Source: an uncultured Polaribacter sp.
Lineage (GTDB): Bacteria; Bacteroidota; Bacteroidia; Flavobacteriales; Flavobacteriaceae
DNA: 60,618 bases
NCBI RefSeq assembly: GCF_947496195.1
Contig: NZ_CANMBY010000005.1
Location: 1 to 60,618 of the forward strand
Reading direction: 5' to 3'
Shown here: positions 37,001-46,597 of the stretch, in pieces
How positions within the stretch are numbered: the stretch's first letter is position 1
Layout: the number at the start of each line of letters is the position of its first letter
Notes under the pieces: model-generated
Databases searched by the model: none
Told to the model about the DNA's origin: nothing
Seen by the model: only the letters and a program-made list of their open reading frames with translations
Program-made: the position numbers and the translations under genes

Positions 37001-38563
37001 TTAATTTTTTATTCCAGGTTGTTTTAATTTCCAGTTATTTTTTGCTTTTTCTGCATCAACCATTGCTTTTACTTCAGCTAATAGCTTTTTTGCATCATAA
37101 ACAATACCGTCTTTAATGGTATATTTTACTCCACCAACTCTAACAACTTCATTGTCTTTAGTCAATTTTATAGCTCCTGTACCATATAAAACTTTTAAAT
37201 TTTGAAGAGGATTGGCATCAACAATAACAAAATCTGCTAGCTTACCTACTTGAACAGAACCTATTTTATCGTCCCAACCTAAAGCTTCTGCTCCATTTAA
37301 AGTTGCTGACCTAATTACTTCTAAAGGATGAAAACCAGCTTCTCTTAATAATTCTAATTCTCTTATATATGCAAAACCATACAATTGATAAATAAAACCT
37401 GAATCAGAACCAGCTGTTACTCTGCCTCCTCTATTTTTATATTCGTTTATAAAAGTCATCCAAAGTTGATAGTTTTTACGCCAGTTTACTTCTTGTTCTG
37501 TACCCCAATCATGCCAATAAGAACCATGTGATATTTTACTTGGCTCATAAAACTTCCATAAAGAAGGTAAAGTATAATCTTCATGCCATTCAGCTCTTCT
37601 TGCTCTGTGTAAATCTCTACTAGCTTCATAAATATTAAAAGTAGGGTCTAAAGTAAAATCAAGATCTAATAATTCATTCATCACATTATTCCAATGTTCT
37701 GAATAAGGTTTTGCAGCTTGTGCCCAAAGCTTTCCTGCTTCTTCAAAACGATGTTGTTCATTTTGATAATTATAATCTAATGGATAGTTTTGAACAGTTC
37801 TATCATCAAATAAAGCTTCTGGCAAACCATACCAATGTTCCATAGAAGTTAACCCTGCTCTTGCAGAATGCAACACATTCCACCTAGCCACACTTAACTG
37901 AGCATGATGACAAGCAGAACCTAAACCTAATTTTTTATTTTCTTCTAAAGCAGCAGCCATAATTTCTGGTTCTGCTCCAAAAAATTTGATGCCATCTGCA
38001 CCATTCTTAGCATTACTTCTAACCCACTCTCTTGCTTCTTCAGGAGTATTTATTCCATTTTTTGCGCCACTACCAAACCCTACATAATCAAAAATTCTTG
38101 GCGCTACAATTTTATTGGCTGCACTTAATTTTTTTAATTCTTTTGCATTAATTCCACTAGGTTGCCTTACAGTTGTAATACCATGAGCCATCCAAAGTTT
38201 AAAAACATATTCAGGACTAGCGCCTTGAGAAGAACCTCCAATATGTCCATGCATATCTACAAAGCCAGGTAATAAATACATACCTTCAGCATCTAATTCT
38301 TTTCCTCCACTTTTTAATTTAGGTCTTCTGTTTTCATTGATTTTTACTCCAGGGTAACCCACAACTTGAACCTTAGTTATTTTGTTATCTTCTACAACAA
38401 TATCAACAGGACCTCTAGGAGGTGAGCCATCTCCATTAATTAACATAACTCCCCTAATAATTAATTGATTAAAAGGGCCTTCACTATTCGATTCTGTTTG
38501 AGAAAATAATGAGTTTATTGAGAGAGAAATTAATAGAAAAAAAAGTGTCTTAGTTAGTTTCAT
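37001..38563 (-). CDS. Exported metal-dependent amidohydrolase
   Basis: This 520-residue amidohydrolase-superfamily enzyme has a signal peptide (MKLTKTLFFLLISLSINSLFSQ). Metal motifs are HGHIGG in LLPGFVDMHGHIGG, ACHHAQLS in the middle and the final Asp in TAGSDSGFIYQ, and the C-terminal LGWDDKIGSVQVGKLADFVIVDANPL closes the small beta domain. The imidazolonepropionase/prolidase-like subgroup (periplasmic aminoacylase or dipeptidase) is the nearest fit. It is the first gene of the pair with the M14 peptidase. A tRNA terminator relic lies just upstream on the same strand. Confidence 0.87.
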   Translation of the reverse strand: MKLTKTLFFLLISLSINSLFSQTESNSEGPFNQLIIRGVMLINGDGSPPRGPVDIVVEDNKITKVQVVGYPGVKINENRRPKLKSGGKELDAEGMYLLPGFVDMHGHIGGSSQGASPEYVFKLWMAHGITTVRQPSGINAKELKKLSAANKIVAPRIFDYVGFGSGAKNGINTPEEAREWVRSNAKNGADGIKFFGAEPEIMAAALEENKKLGLGSACHHAQLSVARWNVLHSARAGLTSMEHWYGLPEALFDDRTVQNYPLDYNYQNEQHRFEEAGKLWAQAAKPYSEHWNNVMNELLDLDFTLDPTFNIYEASRDLHRARRAEWHEDYTLPSLWKFYEPSKISHGSYWHDWGTEQEVNWRKNYQLWMTFINEYKNRGGRVTAGSDSGFIYQLYGFAYIRELELLREAGFHPLEVIRSATLNGAEALGWDDKIGSVQVGKLADFVIVDANPLQNLKVLYGTGAIKLTKDNEVVRVGGVKYTIKDGIVYDAKKLLAEVKAMVDAEKAKNNWKLKQPGIKN

Positions 38564-38631
38564 AAAAATAATTTTAATGACTTAAAGATACTATTTTTTT
38601 AGAAGCATAATTTTTAGTTTTAATCAAAAAA

Positions 38632-38661
38632 AAAGCAGTTTAGAATATTCTAAACTGCTTT
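38632..38661 (-). terminator. Original chromosomal terminator of tRNA-fMet, displaced by the island
   Basis: A 30-base perfect palindrome runs from AAAGCAGTTTAGAAT to its exact complement, with a T-run on the minus strand (A-run at 38625-38634). It sits next to the 3' tRNA remnant at 38673, in the same place and orientation as the terminator after the intact tRNA at 58173. It would have been the tRNA terminator before insertion. Confidence 0.75.
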
Positions 38662-38666
38662 GTGAC

Positions 38667-38694
38667 ATTTTGTAGCGGGAACTGGACTCGAACC
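38667..38694. repeat. Left attachment repeat (att), 3' remnant of tRNA-fMet
   Basis: These 28 bases (ATTTTGTAGCGGGAAC onward) are identical to 58167-58194 and in the same orientation. Bases 38673-38694 are the last 22 bases of tRNA-fMet (T-arm and acceptor 3' strand) and the rest is its 3' flank. Identity stops abruptly after AACC. The copy cannot fold as a tRNA, so it marks the far end of the integrated element. Confidence 0.9.
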
Positions 38695-38779
38695 TATTCT
38701 TTTAATTTACTTATAATCAACCAATAAACTCAAATAATGATTTACTGCACCTTTATTATTGATAATCAGCTATCAATTT

Positions 38780-38819
38780 AACCCGGGTTACGTAACTATA
38801 AGTTATGGTTATGGTTATT
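38780..38819. repeat. Overlapping palindromes and hexamer repeat at the island left end
   Basis: AACCCGGGTT (38780-38789) overlaps GTTACGTAAC (38787-38796). Three tandem hexamers GTTATG, GTTATG, GTTATT (38802-38819) follow. They lie 86-125 bases inside the left att repeat, where integrase arm-type or excisionase sites would be expected. Confidence 0.45.
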
Positions 38820-38850
38820 GATATTGAGCAATAAATTAATTTTGACTTTT

Positions 38851-40746
38851 TTACGTTTCTAATTTAAGTTTACATTTCTCTATCATTGGAACGAGCTTTG
38901 AAGAAATCAAATAATTTGTCAGGCTCTTTTCATTTAAATCTAAAAGTTCTACACCCTTCTCCAGGTTGTCCAAAAATTCCATTTCTTCAATTAAGGCATC
39001 ATTATAATTGGTTTTAATATATCTTATTTCTAAAAATTGATATATATCCATTATGGTATTTCCATCCCATTTAGATACTGATTTTTTAACTTTCTCAGAG
39101 TCTAACTGATGATAAAAAGATTTCGTTGGAAATTTTAAACTCGAATCTCCAGGAATAAACTCTTTAACAAATTTAGAAGTATCTTCCATGATTAAGTTAC
39201 TTAATCTTTTGGCAGATTGAATATTTTTTTCATTTTCAATCTCAGAAATTCTTTCATTCGCAAATTTCACTAATTCGATTAGTTTGTCATCTTTAAAATC
39301 ACCTTGTACCATTTGAAATGTTGAAATCATAAATGGATTTAAAGGAGTATTTCTTAAAAAGGAATCTATTCCTTCCTTTATCTTCTCTTTAACTTCGTCT
39401 TTATTGGAATCAAATAAATCTGAAAAACTCAATAAAAATACGCCCGAATTTAAGTAAGAGGTTAAATCCAAAAGTGCTCCTTTATTCACATATTCAAGGA
39501 GTGAATTTAAATTTTCTTTAAATTCATCATTGGTTTGGTCCCAATATCTGGTCATAAATCTGCTTAATAATTGATGAGCTGGATGAATATCTCCTTCTTT
39601 AATCTTAAAATTCTTTTCTAAATTTTCTAAAAAAAATGACTCATTTATTTTTTTACTGGCAGTGATTAAATCATATACTTCTGAATGAAATATATAATTC
39701 TGAGATATTCGATTAAAATAAAGCTCCTTAAATTTTTCTGAAAAAGACAATTTCTTTTCTTCAGTTTTATTTGTGAAATTTTCAATTTTAAAATTCCCAA
39801 TATCTATATCAAACTCATCAATTGTAGATGTTTGTCTATCCAATTCCTTTCTATTGTCAAATGTTATGTTATTAGGTTTTCTGGATTCTATTGAAACTGC
39901 TAATGTAAAAACCCATATATTTCTTAATTGCAAACTTGCCAACTCTTCTGATAAATTCCCCTTCCTTTTGAGAATCTCAAAAGCATAATTAAAATGTTCA
40001 ATCGCGAACTTTAATGTTCTAATGTTTGAAAAGGATTGCTTTAATTCCTGTTTAAATTCTGGATTTTTAATATTTGGATTTAAGGTTTCTAGTATAAAGT
40101 CCTTGTTTTTCTTGAGATAATCTTGGAAATCACTATCACCATAAGACTGTATTATTGAATCTATAATTGAAGATAAATCTGGAGTAAAATATATGGTCTT
40201 TTCAATTGTCTTCTCCTTATACTTTATTCCTTCATCAATTTCATTTTCATTTACAATTATTAAAATCTTACATCCATTATTTTCTACTAGTCCATTAACT
40301 AATCCTAAAAAGTCATTCACCTTAAAATCTTTGCTCATTCTTTCTAAATCATCAAAACAAATCAGCAATTTATCGTGAGGCAAAAGTTTGAATAAGTTAT
40401 CTCCTGTTCCAGTAATTAATTTCTCAACATTTAGGTATTTCTTTATAATTGGTATTGCATCAGTCAAATTCTTCAGATTCTTTGCAATTGTTCCAGTAGA
40501 AATATCTGAATTTTCACCTTTTTTATCAAAATAGGAGAATAGTACTTTTTGTCCGATTTCACTTTTATTTGAGACTCCATATAATGAAACAATTAAGGGT
40601 GTAAATTCAGTATTATCTTCTATAAAAGGAAAAACTTTGTTTTTTATGAAATAAGTTTTTCCGCTTCCCCAATCACCTGTCAACAATAATGCTCCAGTGG
40701 TTTTCATATTAAGGTGATTGACTATTGCTTCGTGAATATATTTCAT
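38851..40746 (-). CDS. KAP-type P-loop NTPase
   Basis: This 631-residue predicted ATPase has Walker A GDWGSGKT (residues 24-31) and Walker B LLICFDDLE (127-135). The order and the DDLERMS continuation with a later NENEIDEG sensor-like segment fit KAP-family P-loop NTPases. The rest (about 230-631) is helical and lysine/glutamate-rich with no recognised domain, and no transmembrane insert is seen. KAP NTPases occur in several phage-defence loci. It is the last gene of the island and is separated from the restriction operon by 155 bases, so it may be a standalone defence or maintenance gene. Confidence 0.75.
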   Translation of the reverse strand: MKYIHEAIVNHLNMKTTGALLLTGDWGSGKTYFIKNKVFPFIEDNTEFTPLIVSLYGVSNKSEIGQKVLFSYFDKKGENSDISTGTIAKNLKNLTDAIPIIKKYLNVEKLITGTGDNLFKLLPHDKLLICFDDLERMSKDFKVNDFLGLVNGLVENNGCKILIIVNENEIDEGIKYKEKTIEKTIYFTPDLSSIIDSIIQSYGDSDFQDYLKKNKDFILETLNPNIKNPEFKQELKQSFSNIRTLKFAIEHFNYAFEILKRKGNLSEELASLQLRNIWVFTLAVSIESRKPNNITFDNRKELDRQTSTIDEFDIDIGNFKIENFTNKTEEKKLSFSEKFKELYFNRISQNYIFHSEVYDLITASKKINESFFLENLEKNFKIKEGDIHPAHQLLSRFMTRYWDQTNDEFKENLNSLLEYVNKGALLDLTSYLNSGVFLLSFSDLFDSNKDEVKEKIKEGIDSFLRNTPLNPFMISTFQMVQGDFKDDKLIELVKFANERISEIENEKNIQSAKRLSNLIMEDTSKFVKEFIPGDSSLKFPTKSFYHQLDSEKVKKSVSKWDGNTIMDIYQFLEIRYIKTNYNDALIEEMEFLDNLEKGVELLDLNEKSLTNYLISSKLVPMIEKCKLKLET

Positions 40747-40901
40747 AGCAGATTTATTTAAATTTTTAACTTGGGATTTATACTTTATTTTTTACTTTTT
40801 TTTGAAATTTTATTGCTTATTGAATGAATTGCTTTATCAATAAAACTCATTGAACTTTTTATTTTTTTTTAATGTGTTTTTAATTGTCATTACAAGACAG
40901 C

Positions 40902-41396
40902 TTAATATAATTTATTAGAAATTTTGTATTTATGGCTAATATTTAATTTAGGTTTAAGTTTCAAAATCAATTTCTTCTCAAGTATCATAAGCTCCTCTCT
41001 GCCATCAATCAACTTATACTTTAGAACTAAGTTCTCTTTAATATAATTGACAGTATGGATACCAGGTTTAATTTTAAAAGTCCTACCTATATTTTTTCTA
41101 AATGCACTTTGGTCAATTCCTGGAGCCCCATCTCTTTCTCTAATTATTGGATTTTCAAGCTGAAACTTATCTTTTTCCTTGTTATGAACCTTAGCTCTAT
41201 ACTCAATGTACTTTGGATTTAAATGCTGTCCAATAATTCTATTATATAATCCTTTAACCCCTGACCCAGTTCCTATATACATTAATTCATCAGTCGTTTT
41301 ATCAAACCAAAAATATATTCCTTTCTCCTTTGGAATTAACTCTTTTATATTAGGACTTGAAGGGTCTATTGTAATAAGCTTATCCAAATCAATCAT
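40902..41396 (-). CDS. GIY-YIG-like protein attached to the type III RM operon
   Basis: The 164-residue protein has a GIY-YIG nuclease-like core: KGIYFW (Gly26-Ile27-Tyr28), MYIGTG (Tyr40-Ile41-Gly42), Arg53 in LYNRIIGQH and His58, with a C-terminal conserved tail ending EEKLILKLKPKLN-like (LILEKKLILKLKPKLNISHKYKIS). Its ATG is 2 bases beyond the res stop codon, so it is translated with Res. A DNA-cleaving or damage-repair accessory role is inferred from the fold. GIY-YIG proteins are not a standard subunit of type III enzymes. Confidence 0.7.
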   Translation of the reverse strand: MIDLDKLITIDPSSPNIKELIPKEKGIYFWFDKTTDELMYIGTGSGVKGLYNRIIGQHLNPKYIEYRAKVHNKEKDKFQLENPIIRERDGAPGIDQSAFRKNIGRTFKIKPGIHTVNYIKENLVLKYKLIDGREELMILEKKLILKLKPKLNISHKYKISNKLY

Positions 41397-41398
41397 AT

Positions 41399-44300
41399 TT
41401 ATCTCTTAAAGCCAATTACTTTAAATTCTTCAATCTTATTTTCAACAGTTATTGATTCATCATTTTCTCCAGAGAGTACTATCGTCCGTATTAATTCGTC
41501 AAACATTCCCACTTGACGTTTTATTTCTTGATAACTGAACCTTTTTAAAACTAATCCTTTTCTGCCATAAGAATCATCTTCAATTGTAGGGTGATAAGCT
41601 AAGATGAATCTACCCTCTAATTCTTCAGGCTTAAGAGGTGAATTACCCAATAAAACCCATTTGTTTTTGAACTCTTCACCTAAATCATCATTCTTTACCA
41701 TTGTAGCGAATATACTTTGAGAATAATCACCTGGTTTTACTTTTAACCATTTTAAAGATTTTGGTTCTTTGTGTAAAATGAACTTTGAATACGCTTGTTT
41801 TGCCTCATAAGCAGGAACATACTCTTTGTACTTTAATTCTGTAGGAACTTCATCATCTGCTATTACCTCTGATTTGGTTTGTAGTTGATTAAAATATTCT
41901 TCCGCTTCAGCTATAAACTCGTCAAATGATTTTGTTAAATCGTTTAGGTTTTTCATTTGAACCTCAAAGACAACCATACCAACATAACTGTCTACTTTAC
42001 CTATACCTTCAACATTATTTAATTCAAGTAATAATCTATTTTTTTTTACATTAGAAAAGGCTTCTCCTTTAATCTCTATAACGTAAATTATTTTGTTATA
42101 GAAGAATATGAAATCAGGGAAATACTTATGTGTACCATACTTAAAATGAATATTACGTTCATTCCTTAACCAAAATGGTGCAGTCTTATCTGGTTCTAAT
42201 TCAATAAGATGATTTACATAATCTGCTAATTGTTTTTCAGGATATGAATCAAACTTATCATAATCATAAGCTGAATTTTCATAGCCATAGAAATAATATC
42301 CATTTTTTATAAGAGCAATTAATTCGTCCTTATCTGTAATATTTCTTGAATCGTTGTTTTTGTCTTTAGTACGAATTTTTATTTTCTCTGTTTTAAACTC
42401 GTTCTGTAACAACCAAGTATTTGATTCTGAATCTAATGTATCAAGGTCTAACTCAAAGTATTCATTTTCTACATAATGTATATAGAAATATGTAAAACTG
42501 TCTTTAAATCTGTTTATAGCTAACTTATAATCTACCTCATCTAAATTGTAGAAATAAAAACCAACTTCATTTAATAATTTACCATACTCTTGGAATGTGG
42601 TATATGTTTTTGGTATATCTGGTATTGCTTGTAATTCTTTTAAAACCCTACCATACACTTCTTTCATATCTTTTTCTGATATTTCTAAAGTATCAAAATT
42701 CCAATCCTGGTCTTCACCTAACTTGTGAAATACTTTTTCATCTGTAAATAAATCTACTTCTGTAAAGAAACTATTTGGTGTGTATTTTAGAAAACTTTTA
42801 TTCTCTGAAGCTATTTCTCTATTAAAAGAATTTGATGCTAAAAAATCCTTGATGATTTTGTCATAGTTCGTAATTACATCTTGGATGTTAGCACCTTGTT
42901 TACGTTTAAAATCAATAGTTATTTTAGGTATCTGAATGCCTTTTAATTTTTCTGTTTTTACAGGATTTTCAATCACTTCTTCTGCACCTCGTTCCATTGC
43001 AAAAGTTTTATCATTTAAGCCAAACTCCTGCTGTATTTGTAAAACTACTTCTTCAAAAGAAGCCCCTTTATCACAAACTATATGTAATTTTTCTGTGTGC
43101 GTTAATAAGTCATTATCTTCAACCTCATCATAATCTCTTTGTAGTTTATTTAATCTTACACCACGACCTACTATTTGCTTAACTGAGGTTTTAAATTCTG
43201 AAGGTGTGTCGTTAATAATTACCATAGAATAGATGTTAGGCATATCTATTCCTTCGTTTAGCATATCAATAAAAATTACAATTTCAACATCATTTTTATT
43301 GATGTCATCAAATTGTTTTTTTACTAATTTATCTGATTTAGAATGTAGTAATATTGATGTTTGAGCTACTTTATCTATGCCTTTTAATAATGCTGAAGTA
43401 TCTGAATTGTAATCAGACTCGAACATTTCCAGGATTAGATTTGTTGTTTCTGTATCTTCTACTTTAGCTTTTTCTAATATTACTTGCAGTATATCTGTGT
43501 CAGTTGCTAAAACCGTTTTAATATATAACTCTACTTTTTCTGCAAATGCTATTTCATTTTTTACCTTAACAAAACCAATAGGTTTTAGGTCTCTGCATTT
43601 AACATCACTATTTAACGCTTTCTTTTTTACTAAATGCACTAAAAAGAATGTGAGTAGCTTATATTTTTCTAAATCTGATAGTTCAGTCTTTTTACCTTTA
43701 GTTTTTGATTCTTGACCAGGTAATGCTAATACACGTACTTTTTTGCCATACTTATCTTCTAAAAATCTTTTGATATCATATTTATATACAATAGTTTGAT
43801 TCTTTTTAGCTTGACTTCTTTCTGCTTCTACTGCTGTTGCTGTGAACTCTATAACAGCTAAAGGATGAAATGCATTAATAACTTGTTTTGCTTTTCTACT
43901 TTGAGCGTGGTGAGCTTCATCTGTAATAATTACTAAATCATTTTGAGATAGAAATTCTAACAAACTAATAGTATTACCTTCTTTATCTTTCCAATCTGAA
44001 CCTTCCCATTGCTTTTTAGTTTGAGTAGCGTTTGTGCCAAATTTATCTATGTTGAATATAAATATGTTTGCATCTGTATCTGTTGCAAATAGGTCTTTTG
44101 TGTCTTTGTAATTATCACCTGTTATTAAGTTAAACTTAAAAGGTACTTCATCATTCCATACTGTTTCGTTAGTACCTTTCATAAAGTTACGAATGGTCTT
44201 TTTATAGATTTCTGTAGATGATGGTGTTACAATTAAAAAGTTTTTGACATTATGGTATTTATTCAAGTAATACACAGTTGCTCCCATAAGCATTGTTTTA

Positions 44301-44671
44301 CCTGAACCTGTTGCCATTTCATAGCCAATAAAAGGTGCTAATTGCCCTGTTTCTTTATTAATTTTTTCTAATAATGGCTTTATATGCTTATAGCCTTTTT
44401 GACGTAATAGGTTCTTTTGTATGTCGTCTGGTGATTTACATACATCAATAGCTTGTTTGTATATTGAGTGTAATGTATATATAGCTTCTTTTTGGTAGTA
44501 TCTAAACGGATATTTAGTAACACCTTCTGCTAAATCTTTTAAGAATGATGCTTCTGGTGTAAGGTTGCCAAATATATCTCCAGCACTTGAATCTATTCTA
44601 CCTTTTATATCTTCTAATTTAGAATTTAATGTTTTTCTAAACTCTTGGTAATATGGTTTAATTACTGGCAT
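41399..44671 (-). CDS. res: Type III restriction enzyme, Res subunit
   Basis: This is the ATP-dependent translocase and endonuclease subunit, which cuts when two unmodified sites meet. The 1090-residue protein has SF2 helicase motifs: I (GYEMATGSGKTML), II (LVIITDEAHHAQS), III (VIEFTATAVE), and VI (QIVGRGVRLNKL). The C-terminal nuclease is PD-(D/E)xK type: FPDFIFFYNKIIYVIEIKG (Asp, then Glu-x-Lys). A conserved N-terminal segment and a tail of unknown fold (about 900-1090) flank these. It starts 3 bases after mod, and both appear intact. Confidence 0.93.
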   Translation of the reverse strand: MPVIKPYYQEFRKTLNSKLEDIKGRIDSSAGDIFGNLTPEASFLKDLAEGVTKYPFRYYQKEAIYTLHSIYKQAIDVCKSPDDIQKNLLRQKGYKHIKPLLEKINKETGQLAPFIGYEMATGSGKTMLMGATVYYLNKYHNVKNFLIVTPSSTEIYKKTIRNFMKGTNETVWNDEVPFKFNLITGDNYKDTKDLFATDTDANIFIFNIDKFGTNATQTKKQWEGSDWKDKEGNTISLLEFLSQNDLVIITDEAHHAQSRKAKQVINAFHPLAVIEFTATAVEAERSQAKKNQTIVYKYDIKRFLEDKYGKKVRVLALPGQESKTKGKKTELSDLEKYKLLTFFLVHLVKKKALNSDVKCRDLKPIGFVKVKNEIAFAEKVELYIKTVLATDTDILQVILEKAKVEDTETTNLILEMFESDYNSDTSALLKGIDKVAQTSILLHSKSDKLVKKQFDDINKNDVEIVIFIDMLNEGIDMPNIYSMVIINDTPSEFKTSVKQIVGRGVRLNKLQRDYDEVEDNDLLTHTEKLHIVCDKGASFEEVVLQIQQEFGLNDKTFAMERGAEEVIENPVKTEKLKGIQIPKITIDFKRKQGANIQDVITNYDKIIKDFLASNSFNREIASENKSFLKYTPNSFFTEVDLFTDEKVFHKLGEDQDWNFDTLEISEKDMKEVYGRVLKELQAIPDIPKTYTTFQEYGKLLNEVGFYFYNLDEVDYKLAINRFKDSFTYFYIHYVENEYFELDLDTLDSESNTWLLQNEFKTEKIKIRTKDKNNDSRNITDKDELIALIKNGYYFYGYENSAYDYDKFDSYPEKQLADYVNHLIELEPDKTAPFWLRNERNIHFKYGTHKYFPDFIFFYNKIIYVIEIKGEAFSNVKKNRLLLELNNVEGIGKVDSYVGMVVFEVQMKNLNDLTKSFDEFIAEAEEYFNQLQTKSEVIADDEVPTELKYKEYVPAYEAKQAYSKFILHKEPKSLKWLKVKPGDYSQSIFATMVKNDDLGEEFKNKWVLLGNSPLKPEELEGRFILAYHPTIEDDSYGRKGLVLKRFSYQEIKRQVGMFDELIRTIVLSGENDESITVENKIEEFKVIGFKR

Positions 44672-44674
44672 AGT

Positions 44675-46594
44675 TTATCTTTCTAATTCTGAAAATATTG
44701 CGTGAGGAACTTTTATGATAGCTAAATCTTCTGGAATAGTGTCTTGTGCTATATCTATACCTTTATTACTGTAGATAACCAATGATTGAAAGTCTGATTG
44801 CTTCTTTAATGTGCTATATATTGTTTTAACCTCTTCGTTAGTAATAGTTAAATTACTTTCTTGTGGTGTTGCTAAAAAAGCTAAACCATATACTGCTTTA
44901 TTAGAAGAACCAACTATTTTACCAACAGTTGGTTTGTTTTCTTCATCTTGGAATATTTGAGCCGGAAACACATTTATATCTTGCACTACAAAATCATAAG
45001 ATTGCAATAATGATTCTTGAATAAACTGCTTACCTAATGACCAATTAAATTCGCCCTTTTTGGTTTCTTCATCTATACTAATTATAGATTCTCCTAAATG
45101 ATAATATTTAAAAGAACCACCACCTTGCCAATTTACATCGGAAGTTATACCACCTAAATCTTTATTAGAAAGCACATCTAATAATCTTGGTAAAATTAAA
45201 GTATCACAATGGTCTCCAATTTCTACACCAATGTATTTTGCATTCATTTTATTTGCTACCGCAACAGTAGTTCCTGAACCACTAAAACTATCTAAAACAT
45301 AGTCGCCCGAACTAACATTAGCAATATCAAATAATCTTTTAATTAATCGTTCAGGTTTTTTACTTTCAGTAAAATTAACGTTTCCTTCTCCTGAAATTCC
45401 ATTGTAAGGAATGTCACTCCAGATATTAGTTAACTGTTTAGTTGGTGTATCAACACCATTAATGTTTTTTATTTTGTTTGAATAGAAATAGACTTGACGT
45501 CCATTATAAGCATATTCTGTTTTACCATTATCTCTAATTAATTTTATAAACTTATCTCTATCTTCTTTAGAGTCATTTCTTAATTTAATCATATCAGAAC
45601 CAGCATCGTTTCCTATAGCAGTTCCCTGATAAACAGATTTAGAATTTTTCATCGCAAACTCTGAAACTAAAGTATTAAATACAACTGCACCAAGTTCTTT
45701 TTTAGCTTTTCGTGTATTTTCAAAACCTTGTTCTTCTGCAATAAATTGATTTAGTCCGACTACTTCCCAGTTGGTATATTCATCCTCAATATTCTTGATA
45801 TACTTATTATACCCAAAATCGTGTTCAGAAGGAACATAAAGTGTTTCATAATTGTATTCGCTTTTAGATTTAGCATACATTAAAACATATTCAGCAGAAT
45901 CATAAGGTGATGGATTTACTGTTTTAAAACCTGAAGGGTCAGAGGTTTTTACAGTAAAAAAGTTTACATAATTTTCCTTACCAAAAACATCATCCAACAT
46001 AACTTTTAAATGAAAGATAAATTTCTCATCAAGCTGTATATATAAAATACCATCATTTTTTAGTAATTCTCTTAAAACTTTTATTCTATCTCTCATCAAT
46101 GTTAACCAGGTAGAAACTTCTAAATTATCATCGTAATGAGTAAAAGCTTTACCGGTGTTATATGGTGGGTCTATATAAATGCATTTTATTTTTTCAGAAT
46201 CAGGAAGATTATCAAAATGTTTTTTTAAGGTGTTCAGTGCTAAAAGATTATCCCCTTTGATTAGCATATTTTCAATATCATTAGTCTCTTGTTCACTACT
46301 TATAATTTTCACCTCATATTCATCACTATCATTCTTGATAGCTTTGTACCCATTTTGAAATATTAAAGGTCTTGCTTCTTTTACACGAATATCATCTCTA
46401 TTTACCCAAAAAGGACTATTACCAACTCCATCTTTTGTTAGCTCATAAAACAAAGCATCTTCTTTATTGACCCAATTTATATGAGGTGCTGGAATATCAT
46501 TTGCTGATTTAATGCTATCCTCATTAAGATTTATTATTGCTTTTTGTTTATTAAACCATTCAAGAGTTAATGAACCTTTATATTTTTTAGCCAT
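44675..46594 (-). CDS. mod: Type III DNA methyltransferase, Mod subunit
   Basis: This adenine-N6 methyltransferase recognises and protects the target of the type III system. The 639-residue beta-class enzyme has the catalytic motif IV DPPYNTGK (about 138-145) preceding the SAM-binding motif I DSFSGSGTT (about 437-445), with the target-recognition region between them and a FKYYHLGES C-terminal segment. It starts 3 bases after the helicase-nuclease gene and is followed 3 bases later by res. Target sequence cannot be told from the protein. Confidence 0.93.
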   Translation of the reverse strand: MAKKYKGSLTLEWFNKQKAIINLNEDSIKSANDIPAPHINWVNKEDALFYELTKDGVGNSPFWVNRDDIRVKEARPLIFQNGYKAIKNDSDEYEVKIISSEQETNDIENMLIKGDNLLALNTLKKHFDNLPDSEKIKCIYIDPPYNTGKAFTHYDDNLEVSTWLTLMRDRIKVLRELLKNDGILYIQLDEKFIFHLKVMLDDVFGKENYVNFFTVKTSDPSGFKTVNPSPYDSAEYVLMYAKSKSEYNYETLYVPSEHDFGYNKYIKNIEDEYTNWEVVGLNQFIAEEQGFENTRKAKKELGAVVFNTLVSEFAMKNSKSVYQGTAIGNDAGSDMIKLRNDSKEDRDKFIKLIRDNGKTEYAYNGRQVYFYSNKIKNINGVDTPTKQLTNIWSDIPYNGISGEGNVNFTESKKPERLIKRLFDIANVSSGDYVLDSFSGSGTTVAVANKMNAKYIGVEIGDHCDTLILPRLLDVLSNKDLGGITSDVNWQGGGSFKYYHLGESIISIDEETKKGEFNWSLGKQFIQESLLQSYDFVVQDINVFPAQIFQDEENKPTVGKIVGSSNKAVYGLAFLATPQESNLTITNEEVKTIYSTLKKQSDFQSLVIYSNKGIDIAQDTIPEDLAIIKVPHAIFSELER

Positions 46595-46597
46595 ATT

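Noticed and set aside
38673..38694. A second tRNA gene at the left island end
   Set aside because: Only 22 bases of the tRNA 3' end are present; the D-arm and anticodon arm are absent. It is an att remnant.
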